Shown here: positions 1-7,936 of the stretch, one piece after another
Layout: every line of letters starts with the position of its first letter
Numbering within the stretch: position 1 is the first letter of the stretch
From: Granulicella sp. 5B5
GTDB taxonomy: Bacteria > Acidobacteriota > Terriglobia > Terriglobales > Acidobacteriaceae
DNA length: 64,000 bases
Direction: 5' to 3'
NCBI RefSeq assembly: GCF_014083945.1
Contig: NZ_CP046444.1
Location: 3,348,001 to 3,412,000, forward strand
The notes under the pieces: generated by a model
Seen by the model: only the letters and a program-made list of their open reading frames with translations
The model's database searches: none
Told to the model about the DNA's origin: nothing
Program-made: the position numbers and the translations under genes

Positions 1-192
1 GGGAGAGCGCGTGGCGTTGAGCGAACGCAGTGCGCGGCCGAGTGCGGGATGGCGCTCGGCTTCGGAGATCTCGGCGATGTCGTAGGGCTCGGCGCGGAGA
101 TCGACAAAGTGCGCGCCGCTCTCAGCGTCGGACCAGGGAACGATCAGCGTGGGAGCATCGGCCGAGCACTCGGCTGTCCAGTCAGAGAGCAT
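1..192 (-). CDS. Partial conserved protein, N-terminal 64 residues
   Basis: An ATG at 192 on the minus strand opens a frame that runs without a stop to the window edge. The protein begins MLSDWTAECSADAPTLIVPW and is acidic and rich in Ala and Glu, with an FVDLRAEPYD segment near residues 29-38. I do not recognise the family. It points the same way as the YheT and DUF72 genes upstream of it and could belong to the same transcription unit. Codon use is GC-rich like its neighbours. The C-terminus lies outside the window. Confidence 0.6.
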   Translation of the reverse strand, partial: MLSDWTAECSADAPTLIVPWSDAESGAHFVDLRAEPYDIAEISEAERHPALGRALRSLNATRSP

Positions 193-251
193 CTACTTAG
201 GATAACGGGTTTGGCGAGTAGGCGCAGCTTTGACCTATCGAGCAGGTAGGC

Positions 252-1298
252 CTAGACGGCGTGATCGAAGATAAAGCGGAGCGCGGTATGTTCGGCCCAG
301 TAGCCGTCGTTGTGGGTGGCGGGGTCGGGTGTGGCGAGGAAGGCGCAGTGGCCGCCGTGCCCGGTTTCCAGCCAGGTGATGTGCGGGTTGGCTTCGATGA
401 GCGAGCGCGTCTCGGGTGTGAAGCGGATGAAGGGGTCGTCGTTGGCGTGAATGATCAACGTGGGCACGGCGATGGACGGGAGCACGCGGGCGGAGGCGGC
501 GCGGTAGTAGTAGTCGTCGGCTGAACGGAAGCCGGAGTAGAGCGCGGTGATGCGGTGGTCGAAGTCGCGCAGAGTGGCGATGCCGTAGGCCATCTGTGGA
601 TCGTAGGCACGAGGGAAGAGCATGGCCTTGCGACGAAAGCGCTTGAGCAGCGCGCGCAGGAACCTGCGCTCGTAGAAGCGGTTCTGCTTCTCGTGCAGGG
701 CGTCGGCCGAGGCGGCGAGATCGACTGCGGGTGAGACACCGACGACGGCGCGCAGTTGCGGCACGGATGCGCCGGCCTCGCCCGCGTACTTGAGCATGAG
801 GTTGCCGCCCATGGAGTAGCCGATGAGCGAGATGTGGTTGAGCCCCATCGTTTCCGTGCAAAAGCGCACCACGGCGGCGACGTCGCCGGAGAGCCCGGAG
901 TGGTAAAGAGTGGGTGTGCGTGCGGCCATCTCGTACTTATGGCCGCCGCAGTTGCGCATGTTCATGCGGACGACGTTGGCTCCCGCAGTCCAGAGCTTGT
1001 TGGCGTTGCCGATGACATACTGCGAGCGCGAGGAGCCTTCAAGGCCATGCAGCAGGATGACAGTGGGACGGTCGACGCGGACGGCCTCGGGCTGCCAGTG
1101 GCACTCGCAGAGGATTTCGGTGGAGATCTGATGATGGTGCGCCGGTGTGACTTCGATGATTTCGGCCACGGGCTCGGGCAATGTGTTGGTTCGCGGGAGG
1201 AAGTTACCGGCGATCGTCTGCAGATGGCCGTTGGTGAGCCATTTGCGCGGCTGAAACGGTGGGTAGCCTGCGGGCCAGGCGTGGGGAGTCGACGACAT
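252..1298 (-). CDS. yheT: YheT/EMB8-type alpha/beta hydrolase
   Basis: A 348-residue alpha/beta-fold hydrolase of the YheT (EMB8) family, probably a cytoplasmic esterase of unknown natural substrate. The family N-terminus is visible (PPFQPRKWLTNGHLQTI, residues 13-29). The oxyanion motif HGLEG is at 84-88, the nucleophile elbow GYSMGG has Ser162, the acid lies in NDDPFI (about Asp288) and the catalytic His in GHGGHCAF (about His317), so the triad is complete. Its ATG overlaps the stop of the upstream DUF72 gene in a TGATG junction, implying translational coupling. Length is normal for the family (about 320-350). No signal peptide is visible. Confidence 0.9.
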   Translation of the reverse strand: MSSTPHAWPAGYPPFQPRKWLTNGHLQTIAGNFLPRTNTLPEPVAEIIEVTPAHHHQISTEILCECHWQPEAVRVDRPTVILLHGLEGSSRSQYVIGNANKLWTAGANVVRMNMRNCGGHKYEMAARTPTLYHSGLSGDVAAVVRFCTETMGLNHISLIGYSMGGNLMLKYAGEAGASVPQLRAVVGVSPAVDLAASADALHEKQNRFYERRFLRALLKRFRRKAMLFPRAYDPQMAYGIATLRDFDHRITALYSGFRSADDYYYRAASARVLPSIAVPTLIIHANDDPFIRFTPETRSLIEANPHITWLETGHGGHCAFLATPDPATHNDGYWAEHTALRFIFDHAV

Positions 1299-2089
1299 CA
1301 GCGCGCACCTGCTTTGCGGGCTGCGTCGAGCAGGGCCGTGGCGTTGAGTGCGCCGGTTGGTTCGTCCTCATGCTTGAAGTAGGCGTAGACCTCCGCGTCT
1401 TTGGCGAGAGCTGTGAACTTTTTTGCGAAGGCTTTGAGCTCGGCAGGAGTATAGCCGCCGTCGCGACGCAGACGGTAGCAGTGGAAGTCGGCGGTGGAGA
1501 CGTCGGGAGTTGCGAGGTCGTCACTCTCTGCGATGCACAAGGCCGCGTTATGACGGCGAAGCACGGAGTAGGTGGCTTCGCTGAACCATGTTGCGTGGCG
1601 GAACTCGAAGGCGATGCGGGCAGATTTCGCGGCGAGGGCAGGCAGGCGCAGGAAGGCGTCGAGGCGATCGGTGTCGGCGGCGAAGTTGGGCGGGAGCTGA
1701 AAGAGCAGCGGGCCGAGTTTGCCTGCGGCCTTCGCAGGAGCGAGCGAGGCCAGGAACTCGGCGACGGTGTCCTGGCTTTCGCGCAGACGTTGAAAGTGCG
1801 TGATGCGCTGCGGTGCTTTGAAGGCAAAGCGGAAGGTGGCGGGGACCGACTCGATCCAGCCCTCAAGCTGTTTGGCAGTTGGCAGGGATCGGAAGGTGTA
1901 GTTGACCTCGACCGAGGTGAGGCGTGACGCGTAGTAGCCGAGGAAGGCGCGTGCGGGTGTGCCCGCGGGGTAAAACTCCGGCTTCCAGGTAGGATAGGCC
2001 CAGCCGGAGGTGCCGATGTAGAGGTTTGCGGGGTAGTCCGCTGCCGGCGCTGTGGGCGAGGCCTTGCTGGCGGGGGTTGCGCGCGGCAA
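1298..2089 (-). CDS. DUF72 (YecE-like) protein
   Basis: A 263-residue DUF72 protein. The family signature YIGTSGWAYPTWKPEFYP lies near residues 24-41, followed by the conserved ASRLTSVEVNYTF segment. These are TIM-barrel-like proteins of uncertain biochemical function. The only start in this frame is a TTG at 2089 directly after an in-frame TGA, so the first 20 or so residues are uncertain. A different frame upstream has an ATG at 2126, so a small frameshift near 2090 is possible. The stop overlaps the yheT start by TGATG, and the two genes form an operon. Nothing suggests horizontal transfer. Confidence 0.88.
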   Translation of the reverse strand: MPRATPASKASPTAPAADYPANLYIGTSGWAYPTWKPEFYPAGTPARAFLGYYASRLTSVEVNYTFRSLPTAKQLEGWIESVPATFRFAFKAPQRITHFQRLRESQDTVAEFLASLAPAKAAGKLGPLLFQLPPNFAADTDRLDAFLRLPALAAKSARIAFEFRHATWFSEATYSVLRRHNAALCIAESDDLATPDVSTADFHCYRLRRDGGYTPAELKAFAKKFTALAKDAEVYAYFKHEDEPTGALNATALLDAARKAGAR

Positions 2090-2162
2090 TCAGGGTTCCT
2101 TCCAAGCGCGCGAGAACGACAGTCATCGGCGCTTACGGGGATGGAGATTGCGGGAGGGAGAT

Positions 2163-2238
2163 TGGGGCGGCTAGTGGGGTTCGAACCCACGACATCCGCT
2201 GCCACAGAGCGGCGTTCTGCCACTGAACTATAGCCGCC
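2163..2238 (-). tRNA. tRNA-His (GUG)
   Basis: The minus strand folds into a full cloverleaf with an eight-base-pair acceptor stem that includes the extra G-1, as expected for tRNA-His. The anticodon loop CTGTGGC gives anticodon GTG, the T-arm contains GTTCGAAC, and CCA is encoded (2163-2165). Confidence 0.96.
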
Positions 2239-2297
2239 GTATCGAAGACAAGTATAGCATCCAACATGGTGGCAGGAAAAGCCGTGGGGTGAATGCG

Positions 2298-2831
2298 ATG
2301 CGAGACGCGATAACACCGGAGATTTTGACGCCACAGAAGAAGGGACGCCTGGGTGGTGGCGCAGGCGCGTTTCGGGATGAGAACCTCGACCTGCTCTCGC
2401 GTGTGCTGGATACGTGGTTTCGGGTGCCGGGCACGCAGATACGGTTTGGGCTCGATGGAATTGTAGGATTTTTCCCAGGCGTCGGTGACTTCATCGGCGG
2501 AGCGGCGAGCTGCATTATTGTGTTGGCCGCGTTCTTCCGGGGTGTGCCGATGATCACCATTGCGCGGATGGTGGTGAATCTGGTGATCGAGGTGGGCGTG
2601 GGCATGGTGCCAGTGCTGGGAAATCTCTTCGACATCGGCTGGCGCGCAAACCGGAGGAACTATCACTTGCTGGAGAACAGCCTGCAAGGGCCGGTGCGCG
2701 ATACTGTCGGCGATTGGCTCTTTATGGGAGTGCTCGCGCTGCTGTTGCTGGCGCTTGCGATGGTGCCGTTCCTGCTGCTGCTGTGGATTGGTGACGGGAT
2801 TTTGAAGGTACTGCACGCCCCGGGCATGTGA
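2298..2831 (+). CDS. DUF4112 membrane protein
   Basis: About 177 residues, with an alternative GTG start at 2289 (180 residues). It matches DUF4112: the segment LDTWFRVPGTQIRFGLDGIVG is followed by FPGVGDFIGG and the family hallmark VPVLGNLFDIGWRANRRN. Hydrophobic stretches near residues 60-85 and 90-110, and a strongly hydrophobic C-terminal helix, indicate an inner-membrane protein. Function is unknown. It is monocistronic, lying between tRNA-His and tRNA-Pro, and is core chromosome rather than island cargo. Confidence 0.85.
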   Translation: MRDAITPEILTPQKKGRLGGGAGAFRDENLDLLSRVLDTWFRVPGTQIRFGLDGIVGFFPGVGDFIGGAASCIIVLAAFFRGVPMITIARMVVNLVIEVGVGMVPVLGNLFDIGWRANRRNYHLLENSLQGPVRDTVGDWLFMGVLALLLLALAMVPFLLLLWIGDGILKVLHAPGM

Positions 2832-2914
2832 GCGGACGTTCGTTGATTCGATCCATGATGTTCTCGACAACAGGGTTTCCGAGCCGATGATGTGGATGCG
2901 ATAATGGACAGAGT

Positions 2915-2991
2915 CGGGGCGTAGCGCAGTCTGGTAGCGCATCTGCTTTGGGAGCAGAGGGTCGGGGGTTCGAATCCCTCCGCCCCGACCA
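2915..2991 (+). tRNA. tRNA-Pro (UGG), integration target
   Basis: A 77-base cloverleaf with acceptor stem CGGGGCG/CGCCCCG, anticodon loop TTTGGGA (anticodon TGG, proline), T-loop GTTCGAATC and encoded CCA. The tRNA is intact. Its 3' end is the left attachment site of the island: the same 24 bases recur at 39233-39256, and an integrase starts within 100 bases. Confidence 0.96.
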
Positions 2992-2992
2992 T
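2969..2992 (+). repeat. Island attL: 24-bp direct repeat in tRNA-Pro
   Basis: The T-arm to CCA end of tRNA-Pro is repeated without mismatch at 39233-39256 in the same orientation. The distance between copies is 36264 bases. The integrase gene directly inside makes this a classic tRNA-type attachment site. Confidence 0.92.
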
Positions 2993-3035
2993 CTAACCCT
3001 TTTCCTATCAATATTTTTGACCGAGTATGGGAGGG

Positions 3036-3058
3036 GTGATACGAAAAGTGATACGAAC
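3036..3058 (+). repeat. Integrase arm-type repeat (left)
   Basis: Two copies of GTGATACGAA, four bases apart, lie just inside the left island end. An almost identical pair lies at 39071-39090 just inside the right end, and a single GTGATACGA at 37714-37722. The position suggests integrase or excisionase arm sites; this is an inference from placement. Confidence 0.6.
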
Positions 3059-3077
3059 TTTGTCGTGGGAAGGTCCC

Positions 3078-4292
3078 ATGCAGGTGAATATCACCAAACG
3101 TATCGACACCCCGGAGGGCAAGCGCTACTGCCCTGTTGTTGTCGGTCCCAACGGCCGCATCAAGCCCGATTCAGTGATGGTCGATGGACGCCAGGAAAAG
3201 CATCCCGAAGGCGCCTACTACCTCGATTGGACCGAAGACGGAAAACGCAACCGCGTGTCCGTCGGCACCGACGCAACTGTTGCCTACAATTGCCGCACTC
3301 GAAAACAGCGAGAACTGGATGCGCTCGCATCTGGACTCATCGTTTCCAATCCTCTCGAAGATGACTCTCGCCTAAGAATTAGCGCCGCAGTAGAAGACTT
3401 CCTTGAAGAGATGCAACTCAGCCGGCAAAGAAAAACTTGGATGGGGTATATCGTCTCCCTACGATACTTTCAAGAATCCTGTGGCAAGAGATTTCTAGAT
3501 GAGGTGGAGCGGAAAGATCTCCTACGCCTGGCAGCCTTCCTCCGCGATACGAAGAAGCTTTCATCGCGCACGGTCCACAACAAGTTCGCCGATGTGCTCA
3601 CCTTCCTGCAGGCCCAGGGTGTTCCGAAATTGATTGGCAAGAATGACCATCCTCGTTTTATCGAGCAAGAGGTCTCGATCTACGAAGAAGAGGAACTATC
3701 GAAGCTCCATGCCGTCTGCTCGCCATACCACAGCACGCTCTACGATTTCCTTCTGATGAGCGGCTTCCGGGAGCAGGAAGCAATGCATGTCACCTGGAGC
3801 AACGTCCGCTTCAATGCCAATATCATCGAGATGCGCTGGAAGCCACAGTTCAATTGGACTCCGAAGTCCTACAAAGAGCGGGAAGTTCCTGTGCCGGACG
3901 AGTTACTCGCTAGATTGGAAGCCCATCGTAAGTCCCTACCAGCATCACGCTCATCGGCTCAAGCGTTGGTCTTCAGCACAGCAAACAACACGCACGACAA
4001 ACATATGCTGCGTGCACTCAAGCGAAACGCTAAGAAAGCCAAGCTGAATCCTGATGAGTTCTGGCTTCACAAATTTCGGGCGACCTTTGCAACAACTCAC
4101 CTACAGGCTGGCGTCGACCTCAGAACAGTGATGACCTGGATGGGACAGACCAATCTGGAGAGCATTATCCGGTATCTCAAGCCGGCGAGAAGTTCGACCA
4201 TGATCGAGAAGGTGAATGTGAGCTTCGCGGCTCACAAAAGGATGCGGCCACATTTGCTATCGACCGAGCCGATGGAAACCGCTATGAAGTAG
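3078..4292 (+). CDS. Tyrosine recombinase (island integrase A)
   Basis: A 404-residue tyrosine recombinase that probably integrates and excises the tRNA-Pro island. It has an N-terminal core-binding (SAM-like) region at about 100-185 and a catalytic domain from about 200. Numbered from the ATG at 3078, the catalytic residues are Arg231 (SGFREQEAM), His331-x-x-Arg334 (LHKFRATF) and Tyr366 (IIRYL). The usual second His (LGH box) is Gln357 in WMGQTNLES, so activity may be reduced. An in-frame ATG at 3027 would add 17 residues and overlap the arm repeats; I prefer 3078, which follows AAGG. A fragment nearly identical to residues 195-320 lies at 50098-50490. Confidence 0.93.
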   Translation: MQVNITKRIDTPEGKRYCPVVVGPNGRIKPDSVMVDGRQEKHPEGAYYLDWTEDGKRNRVSVGTDATVAYNCRTRKQRELDALASGLIVSNPLEDDSRLRISAAVEDFLEEMQLSRQRKTWMGYIVSLRYFQESCGKRFLDEVERKDLLRLAAFLRDTKKLSSRTVHNKFADVLTFLQAQGVPKLIGKNDHPRFIEQEVSIYEEEELSKLHAVCSPYHSTLYDFLLMSGFREQEAMHVTWSNVRFNANIIEMRWKPQFNWTPKSYKEREVPVPDELLARLEAHRKSLPASRSSAQALVFSTANNTHDKHMLRALKRNAKKAKLNPDEFWLHKFRATFATTHLQAGVDLRTVMTWMGQTNLESIIRYLKPARSSTMIEKVNVSFAAHKRMRPHLLSTEPMETAMK

Positions 4293-4340
4293 TCTTTTCA
4301 GCCCTATTGCGCGATAAAGAGGAAGACAGCCTTCCCGTCG

Positions 4341-4655
4341 TTACTTTGACGTGTTCACTATCGACAAAAGTTTTGGGGGCCTTTTCGGGGCAGGAAACGC
4401 GCGCGCATAGACTGCTGCAAGTTCAACCTGTCCTTCCTTCACGCTTGGATAAGACTTCAGAATGCGATCTACCGGAATCCCCGCCTCGAAGGAAGCAGCA
4501 ATAGCGTGAACCGGGACCCGAGTCCCTTTAATCACTGGAGTTCCACTCAGAATCTCGGGATCCTCAACCACCATTTCGCGAGCTTCCTCTAATCGATCCA
4601 TATACGCCCAGTCCCCCTCTTGAAAAGAGTGTAGATCAAGGGATTGCGGATACAT
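4341..4655 (-). CDS. DUF433 protein, orphan antitoxin-like
   Basis: About 104 residues. The core IKGTRVPVHAIAASFEAGIP with PVIKGT and a following YPSVKEGQVELA segment is the DUF433 fold, a winged-helix domain usually found as the antitoxin of a VapBC-like pair with a DUF5615 PIN-like toxin. No such toxin lies on either side, so it appears to be an orphan or a remnant of a pair. A later Met (4601) is an alternative start and would remove a non-conserved leader. It lies convergent to integrase A. Confidence 0.75.
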   Translation of the reverse strand: MYPQSLDLHSFQEGDWAYMDRLEEAREMVVEDPEILSGTPVIKGTRVPVHAIAASFEAGIPVDRILKSYPSVKEGQVELAAVYARAFPAPKRPPKLLSIVNTSK

Positions 4656-4828
4656 GCGGCTTGGTTTTGACTCTCACGACATCCAGATTGGCTGAAAAGC
4701 CCGCCGCCCGCTGAGGCCAACATGACAGATGTCATGTATTTGCCGTTTGTTTTCACCCTATTTGACCGAATTTCCATTCGGTGGGACATTCTCCAAACCT
4801 TACTTCTCGTGAGGACTATGGAGGAAGA

Positions 4829-5047
4829 ATGACCTTAGCTGAAATTGTCGAAGGGAAGAAAGAAGCTCTCCGCGTGACGGAGATCGCTGAAATCCTGGAT
4901 GTCTCGATCAAGAAGATCTATCGCATGACCGCAAGGGGGCAAATTCCCTCTCTCAAGATCTCTAGTTCAATCCGATTTGACCCTCAAGAGATTGCCGCCT
5001 GGCTAAGAAGCCAAGCAACTACAAGTCCAGTACGGCGCTCTCGTTAG
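4829..5047 (+). CDS. AlpA/excisionase-like helix-turn-helix protein
   Basis: A 72-residue DNA-binding protein with the MerR/AlpA type helix-turn-helix VTEIAEILDVSIKKIYRMTA and wing PSLKISSSIRFDPQEIAAWL, as in helix_turn_helix_17 excisionases. The start is fixed by a strong GGAGGAAG ribosome site four bases before ATG 4829. Its place next to the integrase and before the cargo suggests it regulates integration or excision, or the gene at 5136. Small, basic and without other domains. Confidence 0.8.
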   Translation: MTLAEIVEGKKEALRVTEIAEILDVSIKKIYRMTARGQIPSLKISSSIRFDPQEIAAWLRSQATTSPVRRSR

Positions 5048-5135
5048 CGGATCATGCCTACCTGGAGAAAATAGCTCTCCGCAACTCACCCTCAAAAGAA
5101 ACGTACCAAGATGCTTGTTGAGATTGGAGGATGGA

Positions 5136-5933
5136 ATGGTTAAGGACGAACTTAGAATAGGCGCAGAATATGCATTCCGAAAGGAGCATACTCTCAACTG
5201 CCCGTTACAGCGTATTCGCTTACTTGAATGGGCTCGGGGCAAATGGAAAGCAGAATGGGTTGATCCGAACCCTGGCCTGATCGACTATGCTGCCCCAAAG
5301 CAGATCGTAGCAAGATGGGAAGATCACAAAGGCTTTCTTCTGGACGAAGCTTCTTGGGCTCACCTGATGGAATACAACCGATCTCTCGGCTACACGTCGG
5401 AATCTCCAATTTATCTGGCTATTGAGGAGATATTCGACAGCACCGGAGAACACATTACCTTCCATAAGGGAATTCTTTCATCGTCTTTGGAAGCCATGAC
5501 GCGCGTTATGGCCCGAGCAGGACTTGTTCAAAATGAGTTGAAACTGCCCGCATACAAGGATCGAAAGGGTAATGTTCATTTGCCATTCGACCAGGCGATG
5601 GAAATCGGCCAGAGCTTCTGTAGGGCTGAGCCATTGAGCGTACTAAAAGAAGTTGAATCAACAGAACGCCAATGGTCTAGGGAAGCGTCTCGCCCAGGCG
5701 AGGAGTACATAATACCTCTCCTTAATTCCTATAGACCGGCTTGGGCTCTCCTTCGTCAGTGGTGCGGCAATGACGACTCCACTGCGACTCAAGAGAAACG
5801 GATCAACACTCTTGTGCAGCTTCTTGAGGGTGCCGTTCATGCACTGCAAAAAGCGGGAGCTGGCGATGAGGCAGTTCGTATACGTCATATATTGGAACAT
5901 GGATGCGATTCCAATCATGCTCGTGTGTGTTGA
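5136..5933 (+). CDS. Unknown island protein (265 aa)
   Basis: I do not recognise this protein. It is soluble, mixed charge and Trp-rich in the first 60 residues (LLEWARGKWKAEWV), without signal peptide or membrane helix. The C-terminal 60 residues look helical (TLVQLLEGAVHALQKAG). The start at ATG 5136 follows GGAGG with five bases spacing; a TTG at 5115 is less likely. It follows the AlpA-like gene in the same direction by 88 bases and may be regulated with it. Base composition is lower in GC than the core genes, in keeping with transfer. Confidence 0.6.
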   Translation: MVKDELRIGAEYAFRKEHTLNCPLQRIRLLEWARGKWKAEWVDPNPGLIDYAAPKQIVARWEDHKGFLLDEASWAHLMEYNRSLGYTSESPIYLAIEEIFDSTGEHITFHKGILSSSLEAMTRVMARAGLVQNELKLPAYKDRKGNVHLPFDQAMEIGQSFCRAEPLSVLKEVESTERQWSREASRPGEEYIIPLLNSYRPAWALLRQWCGNDDSTATQEKRINTLVQLLEGAVHALQKAGAGDEAVRIRHILEHGCDSNHARVC

Positions 5934-6686
5934 GTCAAATGTGCCGCATATGATTTCTGATTTTCAGAAATTAGGGCCAGGGTCGATATCGAACAAACCC
6001 GTGCCTTAGGGCGTGGCCCTGAAAAGGCCGGCGTCGGCGGTTCAGCCGCTGCTTGGTTTTGCCGGTGGAACTAGGTAGCTGGGCGGATCAAATCCAATTT
6101 AAACGCTAAAGACAGCAAGTTCGGTGCATTGCAAGCCCCGCAACCATCTCAAATTTGCGAAGTTGCCTACGCTACAGGATCAAGCAACAGCCCCAGAATT
6201 GAGACATGCAGGGGTGTGTAATGCTGGACACAGCCGTCTCTGGCCACCACCTGACTTCTATATTTATCATCAAGATACAGCTTATTCTGAACCGCCGAAA
6301 TCATGTTTGGCTCTGCTTGCAACGGCTGAGGATGGCAACCCCTCTTTGTTGCAGATCATTGATTTCAAGCGAGCCGTTGGAAATGAATCACTTTAAATTT
6401 GGCCGCAGGCACGGCGTCCCGACTACCATCTGGGGCTGAGTGATCTTGGATGGTAGTCTCTGCGCGTGCGGAGATTCCCCCCCAAACATTGGTCTGCCGG
6501 CGGTAAGCAAAGGCACATCTCCGGCGGACCTGCTTAGAGTGTAGGTTCTCTCTGAACTTCGTAAAAAACAGGGAAAAATCGGCTATTTCAAGGCGCATCA
6601 TATGCCTTCGTGGAAGTAGCTGCGTTCGTGATGACAAGGAGTACCTCACGAAACCTTTGATCTATTTGAGCGGCCGCCGTTAGAGG
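5934..6686. other. Gene-poor gap before the SRAP fragment
   Basis: About 750 bases with only short frames that resemble no family I know. It probably held the lost N-terminal part of the SRAP gene and other decayed sequence; no convincing promoter, RNA or repeat was seen. Confidence 0.4.
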
Positions 6687-7100
6687 ATGCGCTGGGGATT
6701 TAAACTGCCCGACCGCCTGCTCTTCAATGCGCGATCCGAGGGTATCGCCCAAGCAAACTTCTGGAAAGACGCATTTCGTACCGGACGCGCCATCGCTCCA
6801 GGTGGCGCTATTTTCGAGTGGAAGAAGATGACTGTAGGGGGAAAGAAGCCTAAATATAAAATCACCATACCGGGACAGGAGCCCATCGCCAAGGCTGTCA
6901 TGTGGAAGCTCTGGCAGAATCCTAAGAGTTGCCAGTGGGAACTCACCTTTGCAATCCTCACCGGTGATCCAAATGAACTCGTCGCGCCGATCCACCCGCG
7001 CATGACGACCTTCATCGAGCCACGAGATATAGCGGAATACTTGGCGCCAACCGAACGCCCTCCCTCAGGAGCTAATGTGTCCCGTTTTGGAACCACATAA
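6687..7100 (+). pseudogene. SRAP (YedK/HMCES-like) peptidase fragment
   Basis: Residues match the C-terminal two thirds of the SOS-response-associated (SRAP) family: MRWGFKLPD, then FNARSE, the APGGAIFEW segment that corresponds to the conserved GFYEW Glu, and an IHPRM segment that corresponds to the catalytic HxRM motif. The family acts on abasic sites in single-stranded DNA through an N-terminal Cys2. That N-terminal 80 or so residues is absent, and an in-frame TAG sits directly before the ATG, so the catalytic Cys is missing. It ends 90 bases before hamA. Most likely a decayed gene; a reduced binding role cannot be excluded. Confidence 0.7.
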
Positions 7101-7189
7101 ATCTTATCTTGAGTCTTGTAGAACTTACTGGCTTTACAGTGTTTAGAGCTATCATGGCTTAGCAGTGCTTCAGTGGAGTTCAAACGCCT

Positions 7190-7936
7190 GTGCCAAGCGA
7201 GCTGTTCTCGAAATGGTTGGAACCCGGTTCATCATCTGGCACAGCGATCGACTATTTCGTGGAGAAGAAGGGTGGACAGCAGGTTGGCCTCAAGCTGCTG
7301 AAGCCGCTCATGGCGGATCACTTCGTCGGTGAATCGACGGTCATGAAGCTAGGCGGCTATGAAAGATCCGCTGAAGTGCTCAAGAACAGCCTGCCCGAAA
7401 ATAAACGTACCCAATCAGGCGACATGGGCGAGTTGCTGGCCACGGAATACGTCAACTCTCAGACAGAGTTCACTGTGCCCATTAAGAAGCTGCAATGGAA
7501 GAGTGATCGACAGATGCCGATGCACGGCAACGACGTCCTTGGGCTCAACTACACGAGCACTCCACGGAAGATTCTGAAGTGTGAATGCAAAAGCCGTAAT
7601 CAGTTCGGAGATAGTGCCGTGACTGAAGCCAGCGACGGGTTGAACAATTTCGACGGTCGACCGAACCCCTCGACGTTGGCCTTCATTACAAAACGCCTCT
7701 TTGAAGCCGACAAGGATGACGAAGCCAAGATGTGGAGCGAGCTTCAGACAAAAGACCCGTTGCCGGCCAAAAATTTGACACAGATGGTCTTCGCCCTCGG
7801 CGGCAATGATCCCACCCCTGCACTCGCGAAGTGCCCCAAGGCTGCGGTCAAGGGAATTCAGCGGAGGCACGCAGCCATCCGCCTCTCGGCTTATCCGGAC
7901 TTTATGAAGGCGGTCTACACAGTCGATGGCAAATAA
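7190..7936 (+). CDS. hamA: Hachiman nuclease subunit HamA (DUF1837)
   Basis: A 248-residue DUF1837 protein, the nuclease half of the Hachiman anti-phage system. The PD-(D/E)xK-like core is visible: GDMGELL with Glu81, HGNDVLG with Asp115, and CECKSR with Glu132-x-Lys134. In studied Hachiman systems HamA is held inactive by the helicase HamB and degrades DNA when released. The start is a GTG at 7190 (a GGAG lies about 11 bases upstream and an in-frame TAG at 7160 excludes longer forms). The stop overlaps hamB by 11 bases, so the pair is translationally coupled. No toxin-like or membrane region is present. Confidence 0.88.
   Translation: MPSELFSKWLEPGSSSGTAIDYFVEKKGGQQVGLKLLKPLMADHFVGESTVMKLGGYERSAEVLKNSLPENKRTQSGDMGELLATEYVNSQTEFTVPIKKLQWKSDRQMPMHGNDVLGLNYTSTPRKILKCECKSRNQFGDSAVTEASDGLNNFDGRPNPSTLAFITKRLFEADKDDEAKMWSELQTKDPLPAKNLTQMVFALGGNDPTPALAKCPKAAVKGIQRRHAAIRLSAYPDFMKAVYTVDGK

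Noticed and set aside
235-861. Long Arg-rich minus-strand frame inside the YheT gene
   Set aside because: Composition is typical of a GC-rich shadow frame; the YheT frame has a complete catalytic triad.
2133-3011. Minus frame of 292 codons across DUF4112 and tRNA-Pro
   Set aside because: It crosses a tRNA gene and the well supported DUF4112 frame and has no recognisable domain.
6680-7183. Minus frame opposite the SRAP fragment
   Set aside because: The plus frame has clear SRAP motifs; the minus frame is low in sense.
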